DNA of 64,000 nucleotides from Rhodospirillaceae bacterium (GTDB lineage Bacteria; Pseudomonadota; Alphaproteobacteria; Rhodospirillales; Rhodospirillaceae), in NCBI GenBank assembly GCA_029245025.1, contig JAQWQC010000006.1, positions 620,001 through 684,000 on the forward strand, given 5' to 3'. A program made the position numbers and the translations under genes. Below the pieces are notes generated by a model. It did no database searches and was not told where the DNA came from. It worked only from the letters and a program-made list of their open reading frames with translations. Below, one piece after another: positions 39,068 to 47,156 of the stretch; positions within the stretch are counted from its first letter, which is position 1, and each line of letters starts with the position of its first letter.

Positions 39068-40309
39068 TTAAACCATCGGCGGGCGGAAATCGCCGGGACG
39101 TTCTCGTTGAGGGCGTTCTGGTACCGTCGGGCGCTCGACAGGCCGTTGCCGCTCCATGCGCTCTGGCCGCTGGATCGTCGTAGGCCGGATCCGGGCCGGC
39201 CGAACCATTCTAGATGGCCGTAGAACCGTAATCACCGTCCGCACATGGTTGATCTCGCGAGCAGCAATGACTCCATCGACACCTACACGGCCGGTCACGA
39301 CAACCCGATCTCCAGGTTTGATATCTTCTTGCAAACCAAGGCCAGTGACCGGTGCGCCTTGAATGGAAAGACTAACGGTCGCATCGCTTGGGACGTAACC
39401 CTCCAAGTAAACCTCGGTGACACGCTCATCAAACGGCAGCCCTGGTCTTGCCACGACAACATCGGCAGAGAAGGTATCCGCAAGCATACGGCCTGCGACA
39501 AACGCGCGGTTTCCAGCCTCAAGAGGTTCGGCTAAAGCAGCGGAAGACAGATTAACGGTGAGGCCGCCAATCGTGACCGCGTTATTGTCTGCTGTTGTGA
39601 CCGGGCCACGAACCAGAACACGCCCATCGTCGTCGGTCTGATCCAAACGCGATGCTACGATCATGCCGTCATCCATGCGCAAGCCAGAGACCCGAACGAG
39701 GTCGCCCACATTAAGTGCTACGAAAGCTGTTTTCTGGCTCTTATCGCCGGCTAGATTGACGCGAACCGTCTGACCTAGAACGACAAGACGTTCGTTGTCA
39801 TGATCGATACTTGAAATCGGACCGGTGACGGCATGCCGGATTTCCAGTTGCTCTAGTCTCAGGTCACCGCGTGCATCGCGTCTGGCCACCCCTTCAATTA
39901 CCTGACCAATCTTAAGGTCAGAAAGCGTTGCGGGCCGACCGTCACTTTCGACAGCTGTTTTATTGTTGTACTCGAGCTTGAGGCCATTAACGATGATGCT
40001 GCCGAAGCCTGAAATGGTGCCGATGATGCCCGTGCCGCCGATTCCATCGCCACCCGCCTGAGTAACCACACCGGTGCCGCCAATACCGTCACCACCGTCG
40101 TAACTGGCGACAATACCAGTGCCACTGATGCCATCGTCGGAGGTATTCTGGGCAACAATTCCAGTACCGCTGATGCCATCGTCGTAGAGAGCTGCGGAGC
40201 GTTGATTGGGTGGAGTGGCGGCGCAGCCGGCGATCAGGGTGAGCGCGAGGGTTGCGGCGACGGTGCGTCGCAGCGCAAATTTCTCTGTCCTCACCCGGTT
40301 TTTGTCCAT
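39068..40309 (-). CDS. DUF5666-domain lipoprotein with GTG repeats
   Basis: 413 residues. A signal sequence reads FALRRTVAATLALTLIAGC with a lipobox Cys29. Residues 44-96 hold four copies of a nine-residue unit (DGISGTGIV twice, DGIGGTGVV, DGIGGTGII) separated by short spacers. The rest consists of repeated small beta domains of DUF5666 type: VNGLKLEYNN, DLKIGQVIEGVARRD, VGDLVRVSGLRMDDGMIVAS and KPGDRVVVTGRVGVDGVIAA. A Pro/Arg-rich C-terminal tail follows. Function is unknown; probably an exported periplasmic or outer-membrane-attached protein. It lies 22 bases downstream of the DUF6502 gene on the same strand and is probably co-transcribed. Confidence 0.85.
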   Translation of the reverse strand: MDKNRVRTEKFALRRTVAATLALTLIAGCAATPPNQRSAALYDDGISGTGIVAQNTSDDGISGTGIVASYDGGDGIGGTGVVTQAGGDGIGGTGIIGTISGFGSIIVNGLKLEYNNKTAVESDGRPATLSDLKIGQVIEGVARRDARGDLRLEQLEIRHAVTGPISSIDHDNERLVVLGQTVRVNLAGDKSQKTAFVALNVGDLVRVSGLRMDDGMIVASRLDQTDDDGRVLVRGPVTTADNNAVTIGGLTVNLSSAALAEPLEAGNRAFVAGRMLADTFSADVVVARPGLPFDERVTEVYLEGYVPSDATVSLSIQGAPVTGLGLQEDIKPGDRVVVTGRVGVDGVIAAREINHVRTVITVLRPSRMVRPARIRPTTIQRPERMERQRPVERPTVPERPQRERPGDFRPPMV

Positions 40310-40331
40310 TTTGGTCCGAATCGCTACCTTG

Positions 40332-41168
40332 TTATTCGTCTAGGCTGTGGTCGTCGTCGAAGAAATACAAGCCGAAATTGAAGCGCTGATCTGCCCCGTC
40401 TTTTCCCTTATCTGCATCAACGTACTCCCTAGCCAGACGGTTTAGAGTCAAAAGGGCTTCCATACCAACCTTTTCCGCCTCTTTTGCCAGTGAATTGACC
40501 GATGATTCGGTTAATTCCCCATAGTGAACGCTACGCTCCAGCATAGGTTTCCCATCACCAATCAGGTTATTAGTGGTTGCGGCTAAATGATCGTGAATAT
40601 TGCGGCCAAAGTAGAACGCTTTTTCATCAAATCCATTTTCCGGCACGAAAGCTTGGCGATTAAGCACAACTCGGTCGTTTTCATCTATGCTGGCAACACC
40701 CAGTCTCAGCCATTCATCGAGCACGGCACGCGGTCTGACATCTTTGGAAATACCTTCTACCAATCCGTCAAATGACGGATCTGCAGGGGATTTCCCTTGT
40801 CTCAATAAAGGGATGGGCTGGCCTTCTGAGTCGGTGGTTAAAGGGTCGCTGACCCATCGAGAGACGATTTGGGCCCCTAAGCCAATAGTTTTTGGCATCT
40901 GCCGAGCTGACGGTTGTTCTGCGCGTAGGCGTTTTACGTCTTTGCGATGAACACCGGTCAACAGGTTTATTCTACTATCTGTTTGGCGTTTCCCTGGGAC
41001 CGGAAAGTCTTCCTCTGCCAAGGCAACGAAAGTCTCTTTGAGAAGATTAGTTAATATGGGCAGAGTAACGCCCTTGCTGATCATAAGGCGCACTAGCGGG
41101 CGCAGCATACGACGCAGCGCAGCAATGAGAGCGTCTGGCGGGCCCACAGAGTTATTAGGCCCGCTCAT
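40332..41168 (-). CDS. DUF6502-family protein with predicted helix-turn-helix
   Basis: 278 residues without a signal peptide. The N-terminal third has amphipathic helices (DALIAALRRMLRPLVRLMIS) and then TDSRINLLTGVHRKDVKRLR at about 63-82, which reads as a winged helix-turn-helix recognition region. The C-terminal half has a FGRNIHDHLAATTNNL segment. The combination matches DUF6502. I infer a DNA-binding regulator. Two copies of a GTGGGAA-N3-TTCCCAC palindrome lie 51 and 116 bases upstream of its start, where an autoregulatory operator would be. Confidence 0.8.
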   Translation of the reverse strand: MSGPNNSVGPPDALIAALRRMLRPLVRLMISKGVTLPILTNLLKETFVALAEEDFPVPGKRQTDSRINLLTGVHRKDVKRLRAEQPSARQMPKTIGLGAQIVSRWVSDPLTTDSEGQPIPLLRQGKSPADPSFDGLVEGISKDVRPRAVLDEWLRLGVASIDENDRVVLNRQAFVPENGFDEKAFYFGRNIHDHLAATTNNLIGDGKPMLERSVHYGELTESSVNSLAKEAEKVGMEALLTLNRLAREYVDADKGKDGADQRFNFGLYFFDDDHSLDE

Positions 41169-41218
41169 CAGTTATCGGGCCGAGCCTGATTCTTATTCAT
41201 TCCTATACTTTAGCCCAT

Positions 41219-41237
41219 TGTGGGAAAAATTCCCACA
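41219..41237. promoter_or_regulatory. Palindromic operator, copy 1
   Basis: TGTGGGAA-AAA-TTCCCACA, perfect eight-base arms around a three-base centre. The core GTGGGAA-N3-TTCCCAC recurs 64 bases further upstream. It lies about 50 bases ahead of the DUF6502 start. Proposed binding site of the DUF6502 protein or another regulator. Confidence 0.65.
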
Positions 41238-41283
41238 TTTTTATTGACGGAACCCTATATTCTAAACTATCTTAAACCTGTTC

Positions 41284-41300
41284 GTGGGAATATTTCCCAC
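41284..41300. promoter_or_regulatory. Palindromic operator, copy 2
   Basis: GTGGGAA-TAT-TTCCCAC, the same seven-base arms and three-base centre as copy 1. Centres of the two copies are 64 bases apart, close to six helical turns, compatible with cooperative binding. Confidence 0.65.
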
Positions 41301-41435
41301 AAAATGAAACAACGAAGCAGTTGAAACCAACAAGGAAATGCCAACCCAGAGAAACGTGTTCAGTACCCCATGTGATCTCGCTTTCTTGTCACTGTCCCTG
41401 AGTCAGTTCTTACCCCGGTGACAGAAAGCTCTAGT

Positions 41436-41498
41436 TGCCTCCCGCTTTTTCTTGAGGTTCGTTGACGAACGATCAGCTTGAGAGGGCGGGAGGTAGCA
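41436..41498 (+). ncRNA. Possible structured leader or small RNA
   Basis: An outer stem (TGC-CTCCCGC with GCGGGAG-GTA-GCA, a three-base bulge) encloses a second hairpin (GTTCG-TTGA-CGAAC). TTTT follows closely at 41499-41502. The structure lies 111 bases ahead of the gene at 41609 and could be its 5' leader, an independent small RNA with a weak terminator, or a chance fold. Confidence 0.3.
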
Positions 41499-41608
41499 TT
41501 TTGGGGTCTAGGGTTTTAGCGGAGCCATTCGGTTGACTTTGTTTGCCCCTATCTTTTCGAGTTGAGCTTTTGCACACTCCGCCGCCTCACATAAAGCGGA
41601 GTTTTTAT

Positions 41609-41896
41609 ATGTCTGAAGAAATCTATGCGGATGGGATCGGAGAGATTACGGTGACCGGAAGCGTTGTTCGTGTTGACTTGATGACGATGGCTGTTAACGA
41701 CAAAGATGAAGAAGGCCGACTTAAGCCTACATTCAAGCAGCGTATCATTTTTCCTATTGAAGGTTTCGCACATGCTGCTGAGGCCATGCTGCAGATGCGC
41801 CAACAGCTATTGGACCGGGGCATTCTCACACGCAAGGATGATACGACACCACAAATGCGATTCACGGAAAGTGGACCTACGGGACAGCCAAATTAG
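41609..41896 (+). CDS. Small conserved-looking protein of unknown function
   Basis: 95 residues from ATG 41609; a longer reading from 41543 begins in the leader and lacks support. It begins MSEEIYADGIGEITVTGSVV and includes VDLMTM, TFKQRIIFPIEGFAHAAEAM and LLDRGILTRKDD. The pattern of 'YADGIGE-I-TGSVVRVD' and 'RI-PIEGF' resembles a small uncharacterised alphaproteobacterial family I have seen without a name. No signal peptide. A possible structured RNA lies upstream. Confidence 0.62.
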   Translation: MSEEIYADGIGEITVTGSVVRVDLMTMAVNDKDEEGRLKPTFKQRIIFPIEGFAHAAEAMLQMRQQLLDRGILTRKDDTTPQMRFTESGPTGQPN

Positions 41897-41932
41897 TCAG
41901 TCGGTTTGGCAAAACGCGAAACTTGCTGCGCT

Positions 41933-42010
41933 TCAAAAGGCGAGCACTATGGTTACAATAAGGATCAGTAACGCTAAACGAAATAGAAAATTGTCGCCTT
42001 CAAATACCAT
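41933..42010 (-). CDS. Possible 25-residue membrane peptide
   Basis: ATG 42010 (after GAGG nine bases upstream) reads MVFEGDNFLFRLALLILIVT then IVLAF and TGA. It is nearly all one hydrophobic helix with a charged N-terminus, like known small membrane peptides. It lies downstream of mnmC on the same strand. Too short to be sure. Confidence 0.3.
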   Translation of the reverse strand: MVFEGDNFLFRLALLILIVTIVLAF

Positions 42011-42134
42011 GGTTGTTTTCCTCACCACTTAGACTAGGAACCAGGAAGGAACAGAAAAAATCTGGCGTCTATTGCTCTATGACATGGTCGAGATATGGTG
42101 ATGTCTAGGCAATTTTATGGCGATTATACTCCGG

Positions 42135-44135
42135 CTATGCTCTCCCCCGTTTTAGATCGCGGGCAATAAAACGGCCCGGGTGCAGTGCTTGTGAAAGTGA
42201 ACGCGGAAGAAGAGACGGATCACCAAAGATCTGGCTCGCGATTACTTCCGCTGCGAGGGGCGCGATTACCGTACCGTGAGCGCCTAATCCGGTCATTACA
42301 TAAAGGCCATTGTGATACCGAGCGTCTGGATACTCACTCCAGCGATGGCCGTGGCGAAGTTCGCTGAAGTCTTGAATGTATGAATCATGATCTGGTAAGG
42401 GACCAATAATAGGTAGGTGATCATTTGTTGTGCATCTTAACCCTACCCAAGACTCACCGGAACTGATGACGCGCTCAAACAAGCCTGGGACAACAGTGTT
42501 GACGAGTTCTAGGTTACGTTGATCAGACTTACTATCGGGCTTTAGAGCTGCAGCGTGTTCTCCTTCTCTTACATGATCAAATGTCGCCCCCATGGCATGT
42601 AAGCCGTCTCTGGCAGGCGTTATATAACCCTCTCCACCTATCACACATTTCAGGGTCTGACTTGTTGGCGTGGATGGAACCTGGGTGATTTGGCCGCGCC
42701 GTGCCGTTAGTGGTAGCCAAGCTGTTTGTTCAAAGGCGGCGCTATCGAGTCCGCCAGCTATGACAACAAAATCAGCATTTGCGATTTTTGTATTGTTGTT
42801 ATCGTTGACGATCCATTGAGCACCCTCACAGTCTAATCGATCGGCTCTCTGATTAAAGAGGACGCTCACGCTGTCTAATAATGCTTCACAGAGGCGGGGT
42901 GCGGACAAAAATCCAGCATCTGGAAAATACAGCCCACCCTGTTCAAGACTGTGACCCGCTCGTGCCGACGCATCCCCCGCTGATAGCATTTGGAGAAATT
43001 GTTTTGGTAAGACTCCGCTTGCGCTGATGGTCGTTTGGCGTCGTTTCTCGTCTGGTGTTAGCGCCGGGAGCAGCGCTCCGCATTGGTGTAATCCAAAGTC
43101 ATGTCCTTTGGTTACTAGGTCTTGGAGCTCATAAAGAAGATGGGACCAAGCATGTGCATAGACGCCACCGTCCAAACTGGCGCCAGCCGTGAGTCGCGGC
43201 ATGAACACCGCAGCTGGCGTCGCGGAGGTTTCTTCGGCAACATTCGGATTCCGTTCGATGACGGTCACCGCGCAGCCACGTCGCTTTAGCGCGTGTGCAG
43301 TAAAAGCCCCGGCCAACCCGCTGCCAATAACGACGGCCGTTTTATGCTGGGCAATGGGCGGTTTCTTAAGCCTGTACCAGGGTTCAGTCGGAGGTTCTGG
43401 AGGTGGGTGAATTGGCGAGGCGCTGTACCGTCCCGCGAGAACGTGCCGCTTGTTACCCAATCCGGATCTTTTCTGAAGATTAAACCCAGCTTTTTCGAGG
43501 TCACGACGCACCTGACCTGCAACAGTGAACGTCGCCAGCTTTGCATCTGGTGTGCTGAGCCGGGCGATTTCTTGAAAGAGATCTGGGTGCCACATATCTG
43601 GGTTGCGATCTGGCGCGAAGCCGTCAAGAAACCATGCATCCACACGAGCATCGAGTGTTGTGAGAATCGGGAGTGCCTGACCGAAAAGCAGCGTTAGAGA
43701 GATCTGACCATTTTCAAAGAACCGTCTGTGGTAACCCGGTTGGGGGATCGGATAGCTCTCGATAAGTTGCTTGGCAATCGGATCAAGCTCTGGCCAAGGC
43801 CTTAAGACGTCATTCAACTTCCCTGCGTCTAAAGGGAATCCTTCTACTGAGACATAATTTAATCGGGTTGGTCTGTTGTGCGACGTGAGCCAGGCTTGCC
43901 ACGCTGAGAGAAAATTCAGGCCGGTCCCAAATCCGGTTTCCCCAATCGTATAGGTGTCATGGCCCGCCCATGCTTTTGGTAGATCGCACCCTTTGAGAAA
44001 GACGTGCCTGCTTTCTCCAAGGCCATCACGCGCGTCATAATAGGTGTCCTCAAATTGGATCGAGCGAGGTGTGCCGTTTGCCAAAATTTCAATTTGGGCC
44101 TCTCCGATCGCTCTTTCTGGAGTTTCTGATGTCAT
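42135..44135 (-). CDS. mnmC: Bifunctional tRNA mnm5s2U synthesis protein MnmC
   Basis: 666 residues. The N-terminal MnmD methyltransferase has the SAM motif TIGETGFGTGLNFLSAWQAW and DAWFLDGFAPDRNPDMW, followed by FTVAGQVRRDLEKAGF. The C-terminal MnmC oxidase has the FAD-binding KTAVVIGSGLAGAFTAHALK then RRGCAVTVIERN and the ending YVMTGLGAHGTVIAPLAAEV. It converts cmnm5(s2)U34 in tRNA to mnm5(s2)U34. The fused order is the normal one. It is transcribed leftward, divergent from the hydrolase-like gene at 44226. Confidence 0.93.
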   Translation of the reverse strand: MTSETPERAIGEAQIEILANGTPRSIQFEDTYYDARDGLGESRHVFLKGCDLPKAWAGHDTYTIGETGFGTGLNFLSAWQAWLTSHNRPTRLNYVSVEGFPLDAGKLNDVLRPWPELDPIAKQLIESYPIPQPGYHRRFFENGQISLTLLFGQALPILTTLDARVDAWFLDGFAPDRNPDMWHPDLFQEIARLSTPDAKLATFTVAGQVRRDLEKAGFNLQKRSGLGNKRHVLAGRYSASPIHPPPEPPTEPWYRLKKPPIAQHKTAVVIGSGLAGAFTAHALKRRGCAVTVIERNPNVAEETSATPAAVFMPRLTAGASLDGGVYAHAWSHLLYELQDLVTKGHDFGLHQCGALLPALTPDEKRRQTTISASGVLPKQFLQMLSAGDASARAGHSLEQGGLYFPDAGFLSAPRLCEALLDSVSVLFNQRADRLDCEGAQWIVNDNNNTKIANADFVVIAGGLDSAAFEQTAWLPLTARRGQITQVPSTPTSQTLKCVIGGEGYITPARDGLHAMGATFDHVREGEHAAALKPDSKSDQRNLELVNTVVPGLFERVISSGESWVGLRCTTNDHLPIIGPLPDHDSYIQDFSELRHGHRWSEYPDARYHNGLYVMTGLGAHGTVIAPLAAEVIASQIFGDPSLLPRSLSQALHPGRFIARDLKRGRA

Positions 44136-44225
44136 GACGTCGTGTCAGCTATCATATCTATTTGGCGGGCACACTGTGTTAAGGTTGATCTCCGAGTGTA
44201 TGCCGATACGACCCAGGTTGTGACA

Positions 44226-46031
44226 ATGAAACGATCCATCACAAAGAGCTTTACGCCCATCAGCAGCTTTTTGCTTATTGTCGGCCTGCTTGCGTCACCT
44301 TCGCCGACAATGGCGGCAGACGGTATAAAGGAAGACGTGGTCTCTATCACAACTGCGGACGGCGTCGTTCTTCCCGCCCTTTTGGTCTATCCCGACGCGG
44401 GCTTGAACACCAATGGCCCAGCAATCCTTCACCTGCATGGTGGACCGGGCGGATCACCGATCCGGGTCAATAGTGCAGCCCGTTATGCAGCGACTGGGCT
44501 TGCCCAGGCTGGTTACACCAATTTGTCAATCGAGACCCGGCATGCGACGCGATACAGCTTCACGCGTTTTGATGAAGTGATTGAAGATATTCGTGGCGGT
44601 GTCGATATGCTCGCCGCTCGCGGCTTTACCGAGATTATTCTTGCCGGTGCGGGCTTGGGATCATTGCGCGTTGCGAGGTACATGGTTGAAACGGATGACC
44701 CGCGCGTGAAAGCGGTTGTCCATTATTCACCAACTCAAAATATGGCTGACAATTGGCGACAGCGCGTTGGCGAAGACGTGTATTGGGCGACGGTGGACCA
44801 AGCCGCTCGTGCTGTTGAGGAAGGGGGGCGGCAACCGTTTATCGATCTTGGTGATGGGCTGATATTTATCCCAACCAGCTTTCTCGACTGGTTTGGTCCT
44901 CAAGCCAAAACCTCACTCTCGGCCAACATTGCGGGGATCAATCGCCCGATGTTGATGCTGGCCGGTGAGGCTGACCCCTTAGTGCCCAAAGGACGACTGG
45001 AGGAGCTTCAGGCCGTGGCGTTTATTAGCCCGCGGGTTGATATCAAATACTACCCAGGTGTTGGGCGAATCTTTGATGGCGTGCGTGCAGACATGGTCGC
45101 GGATACGCTCTCGTGGCTGACCGATATTGGCCTGCCACCCCTGCCGTTTGTCCAAACTGATGTGGTCGATGTTGTGGCTCCTGGCGGAAGAACGCTCTCA
45201 GGAATTTTGTATTCCCCCGCCACAGGTGAAGAAAAAACGAAACCGGTCTTTATGTTAATGCATGGCTGGACCAGCGACGTTATGCGCTCGTCGACCCATT
45301 GGCTCGGTGTTCGCCTCGCCCAAGCGGGATACACGGCAGTGGCGTTCCAGCATCGCGCGTCGGGCTATCGGGGTGTGGTGACCGGCAAGTTGGAAGACAT
45401 TCCGCCCGATATTGGGGCTTGGGTCGATTTTGTAGCTGCCCGAGGCTACAGCGCTGTTGTTGGGGCAGGTCATGGGGTTGGTGGGCTGTGGTGGACCTAC
45501 TACCTCAGTGAAACCAAGGACGCACGCATCAAAGGCATGGTCTATCTGTCGCCGACCCGGGGTATGCCTCTTCATGCGCGGACCGGGATGGGGGAAGATC
45601 TTTACGCCCGTGCCGTCTTAGAAGCTCAGGAAGCGGTGCGAGATGGTGAGGGCGCAACATACTTGATCGATTATCCGATGCCCCAGGCCGGGTATCCTGA
45701 TGACCCCCGGCAGCCGATGTTTCTGCCACCGCCCGGGTCTGGCTTTACTTACTATTATGCGGATAGTTTTTTGAGCTATTGGGGCCCCGCTTCAAAAGCG
45801 GTCCACCTGGAGCGAATCTCTGAAACCAATGTGCCTATACTTGCTCTTGGTGGATCACAGGATCCGTTCGCCCAGAGCGCCTATCTAATTACGTTCACTG
45901 AAGCAGCAGCAGGTCCGGCCAAGTACGTTTTTTATGGCGGACCTAACGGCGCCCCCTATTCTTTTGAGGGATATGAGAACCGCGTTGCTAAAGATGTACT
46001 CACGTGGATAAAACAAACTCTAGAAAAATAG
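44226..46031 (+). CDS. Tandem alpha/beta-hydrolase-fold protein lacking nucleophile serines
   Basis: 601 residues from ATG 44226, with a signal peptide (SSFLLIVGLLASPSPTMAAD). Two homologous hydrolase units follow, about residues 36-305 and 312-601. Matching landmarks are ILHLHGGPGG and VFMLMHGWTS (oxyanion loop), VKAVVHYSPTQNM and IKGMVYLSPTRGM, GEDVYWATVDQAARAVEEG and GEDLYARAVLEAQEAVRDG, and LMLAGEADPLV and LALGGSQDPFA. The nucleophile elbows read G-A-G-L-G (141-145) and G-A-G-H-G (413-417): Gly replaces the expected Ser in both. The product is probably exported and may bind rather than hydrolyse, unless another residue serves. The upstream reading from 44142 is rejected because the signal peptide fits ATG 44226. 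Confidence 0.8.
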   Translation: MKRSITKSFTPISSFLLIVGLLASPSPTMAADGIKEDVVSITTADGVVLPALLVYPDAGLNTNGPAILHLHGGPGGSPIRVNSAARYAATGLAQAGYTNLSIETRHATRYSFTRFDEVIEDIRGGVDMLAARGFTEIILAGAGLGSLRVARYMVETDDPRVKAVVHYSPTQNMADNWRQRVGEDVYWATVDQAARAVEEGGRQPFIDLGDGLIFIPTSFLDWFGPQAKTSLSANIAGINRPMLMLAGEADPLVPKGRLEELQAVAFISPRVDIKYYPGVGRIFDGVRADMVADTLSWLTDIGLPPLPFVQTDVVDVVAPGGRTLSGILYSPATGEEKTKPVFMLMHGWTSDVMRSSTHWLGVRLAQAGYTAVAFQHRASGYRGVVTGKLEDIPPDIGAWVDFVAARGYSAVVGAGHGVGGLWWTYYLSETKDARIKGMVYLSPTRGMPLHARTGMGEDLYARAVLEAQEAVRDGEGATYLIDYPMPQAGYPDDPRQPMFLPPPGSGFTYYYADSFLSYWGPASKAVHLERISETNVPILALGGSQDPFAQSAYLITFTEAAAGPAKYVFYGGPNGAPYSFEGYENRVAKDVLTWIKQTLEK

Positions 46032-46050
46032 ATACTTTGTCGGGGGAGCT

Positions 46051-47058
46051 ATGTCGGGTCAGATAAATCGCCAAGTGCTTGTCAAAAAGTTGCCGGATGG
46101 AATTCCGGTTGAAGATGATTTTGAAATGGGCGAGGCATCCATTCCCGATCCCGCTGATGGAACGTTCCTTGCCCGGACATTGATATTATCGCTAGACCCA
46201 TACGTACGAGCGGTGATGTCCGGTCGGCATTTTTACGGTGCGCCCAAACCAGGGGATGTGATGCGCGGCCGGGCTGTTGCGCGGGTTGAGGCGTCACGCC
46301 ATCCACAATATCGAGACGGTGATATCGTGGTTATGGAGTCCGGGTTGCAAGATTATGTAATCTCAAACGGCGACGATGTCCGCCGAGCTGATACTGGTAC
46401 GGCCCCTCTTTCGACGGCGTTGGGTGTATTGGGTATGCCAGGTCTGACAGCCTATGCGGCATTGTTGGGACCTGCGCAAATTAAAGAGCACGAAACTGTT
46501 CTGGTTTCCGCAGCGTCCGGTGCCGTCGGCTCGATGGTGGGTCAAATTGCCAAAATAAATGGCTGCACCGCGATCGGTATTGCTGGGTCTGATGAAAAAT
46601 GCAGGTGGACAGAATCCGAGGCTGGGTTTGATGCGTGTCTCAATCGTAAGACGGACGATCTCCACGCGCGGCTCTCTGAATTGGCGACAGACGGTGCGGA
46701 TATTTTTTTCGACAACACCGGCGGTGATATACAAAATCTAGTAATGACACAGCATTTGGCGCTGAACAGCCGCGTGATTCTGTCAGGGTTAATCACCCAG
46801 TATAACCTTACTGAATCACCCCCAGGGCCGAACCTGGGCAATCTTTGTAAGATGCGGACAACCGTGTTTGGTTTTGTTGTGTACGACTTCGAGCACATGC
46901 GGGAACGCTTCCTGACCGATGCAAAGCGCTGGTTTGCTGAGGGCAAGATCAGGTTTAAGGAAGATATGACTGAGGGGCTAGAAACCGCGCCTGCGCAATT
47001 CAGCAGGCTGTTGCATGGTGATAATTTTGGGAAGACGCTGGTTAAGGTGGCTGACTAG
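46051..47058 (+). CDS. NADP-dependent oxidoreductase (zinc-free MDR family, CurA-like)
   Basis: 335 residues. An N-terminal GroES-like domain includes LILSLDPYVRAVMSGRHFYG, DVMRGRAVARVEASRHPQY. The Rossmann domain carries VLGMPGLTAYAALL, LVSAASGAVGSMVGQIAKI and DGADIFFDNTGGDIQNLVM. No zinc-ligand cysteines are seen, as for enoyl/alkenal reductases such as CurA or prostaglandin reductase. The likely reaction is NADPH reduction of an alpha,beta-unsaturated ketone or aldehyde. It follows the hydrolase-like gene by 19 bases with GGGGGAGC before ATG. Confidence 0.9.
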   Translation: MSGQINRQVLVKKLPDGIPVEDDFEMGEASIPDPADGTFLARTLILSLDPYVRAVMSGRHFYGAPKPGDVMRGRAVARVEASRHPQYRDGDIVVMESGLQDYVISNGDDVRRADTGTAPLSTALGVLGMPGLTAYAALLGPAQIKEHETVLVSAASGAVGSMVGQIAKINGCTAIGIAGSDEKCRWTESEAGFDACLNRKTDDLHARLSELATDGADIFFDNTGGDIQNLVMTQHLALNSRVILSGLITQYNLTESPPGPNLGNLCKMRTTVFGFVVYDFEHMRERFLTDAKRWFAEGKIRFKEDMTEGLETAPAQFSRLLHGDNFGKTLVKVAD

Positions 47059-47156
47059 AACATTTTGGAGCTGTTGCTTCACGTGTCTTGGGCAGACAAA
47101 CCGCCTCTAACATCGTAGAGTTCGCTGATTAACCTAACTCTCTAGGTCACCCACTC

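Larger units (their letters stand above)
41169..41608. other. Regulatory gap with palindromes and a hairpin
   Basis: 440 bases between the divergent DUF6502 gene and the small protein at 41609. It contains the two GTGGGAA palindromes and a structured stretch at 41436-41498. I see no protein-coding ORF that begins and ends inside it with convincing composition, and no tRNA. Confidence 0.6.
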
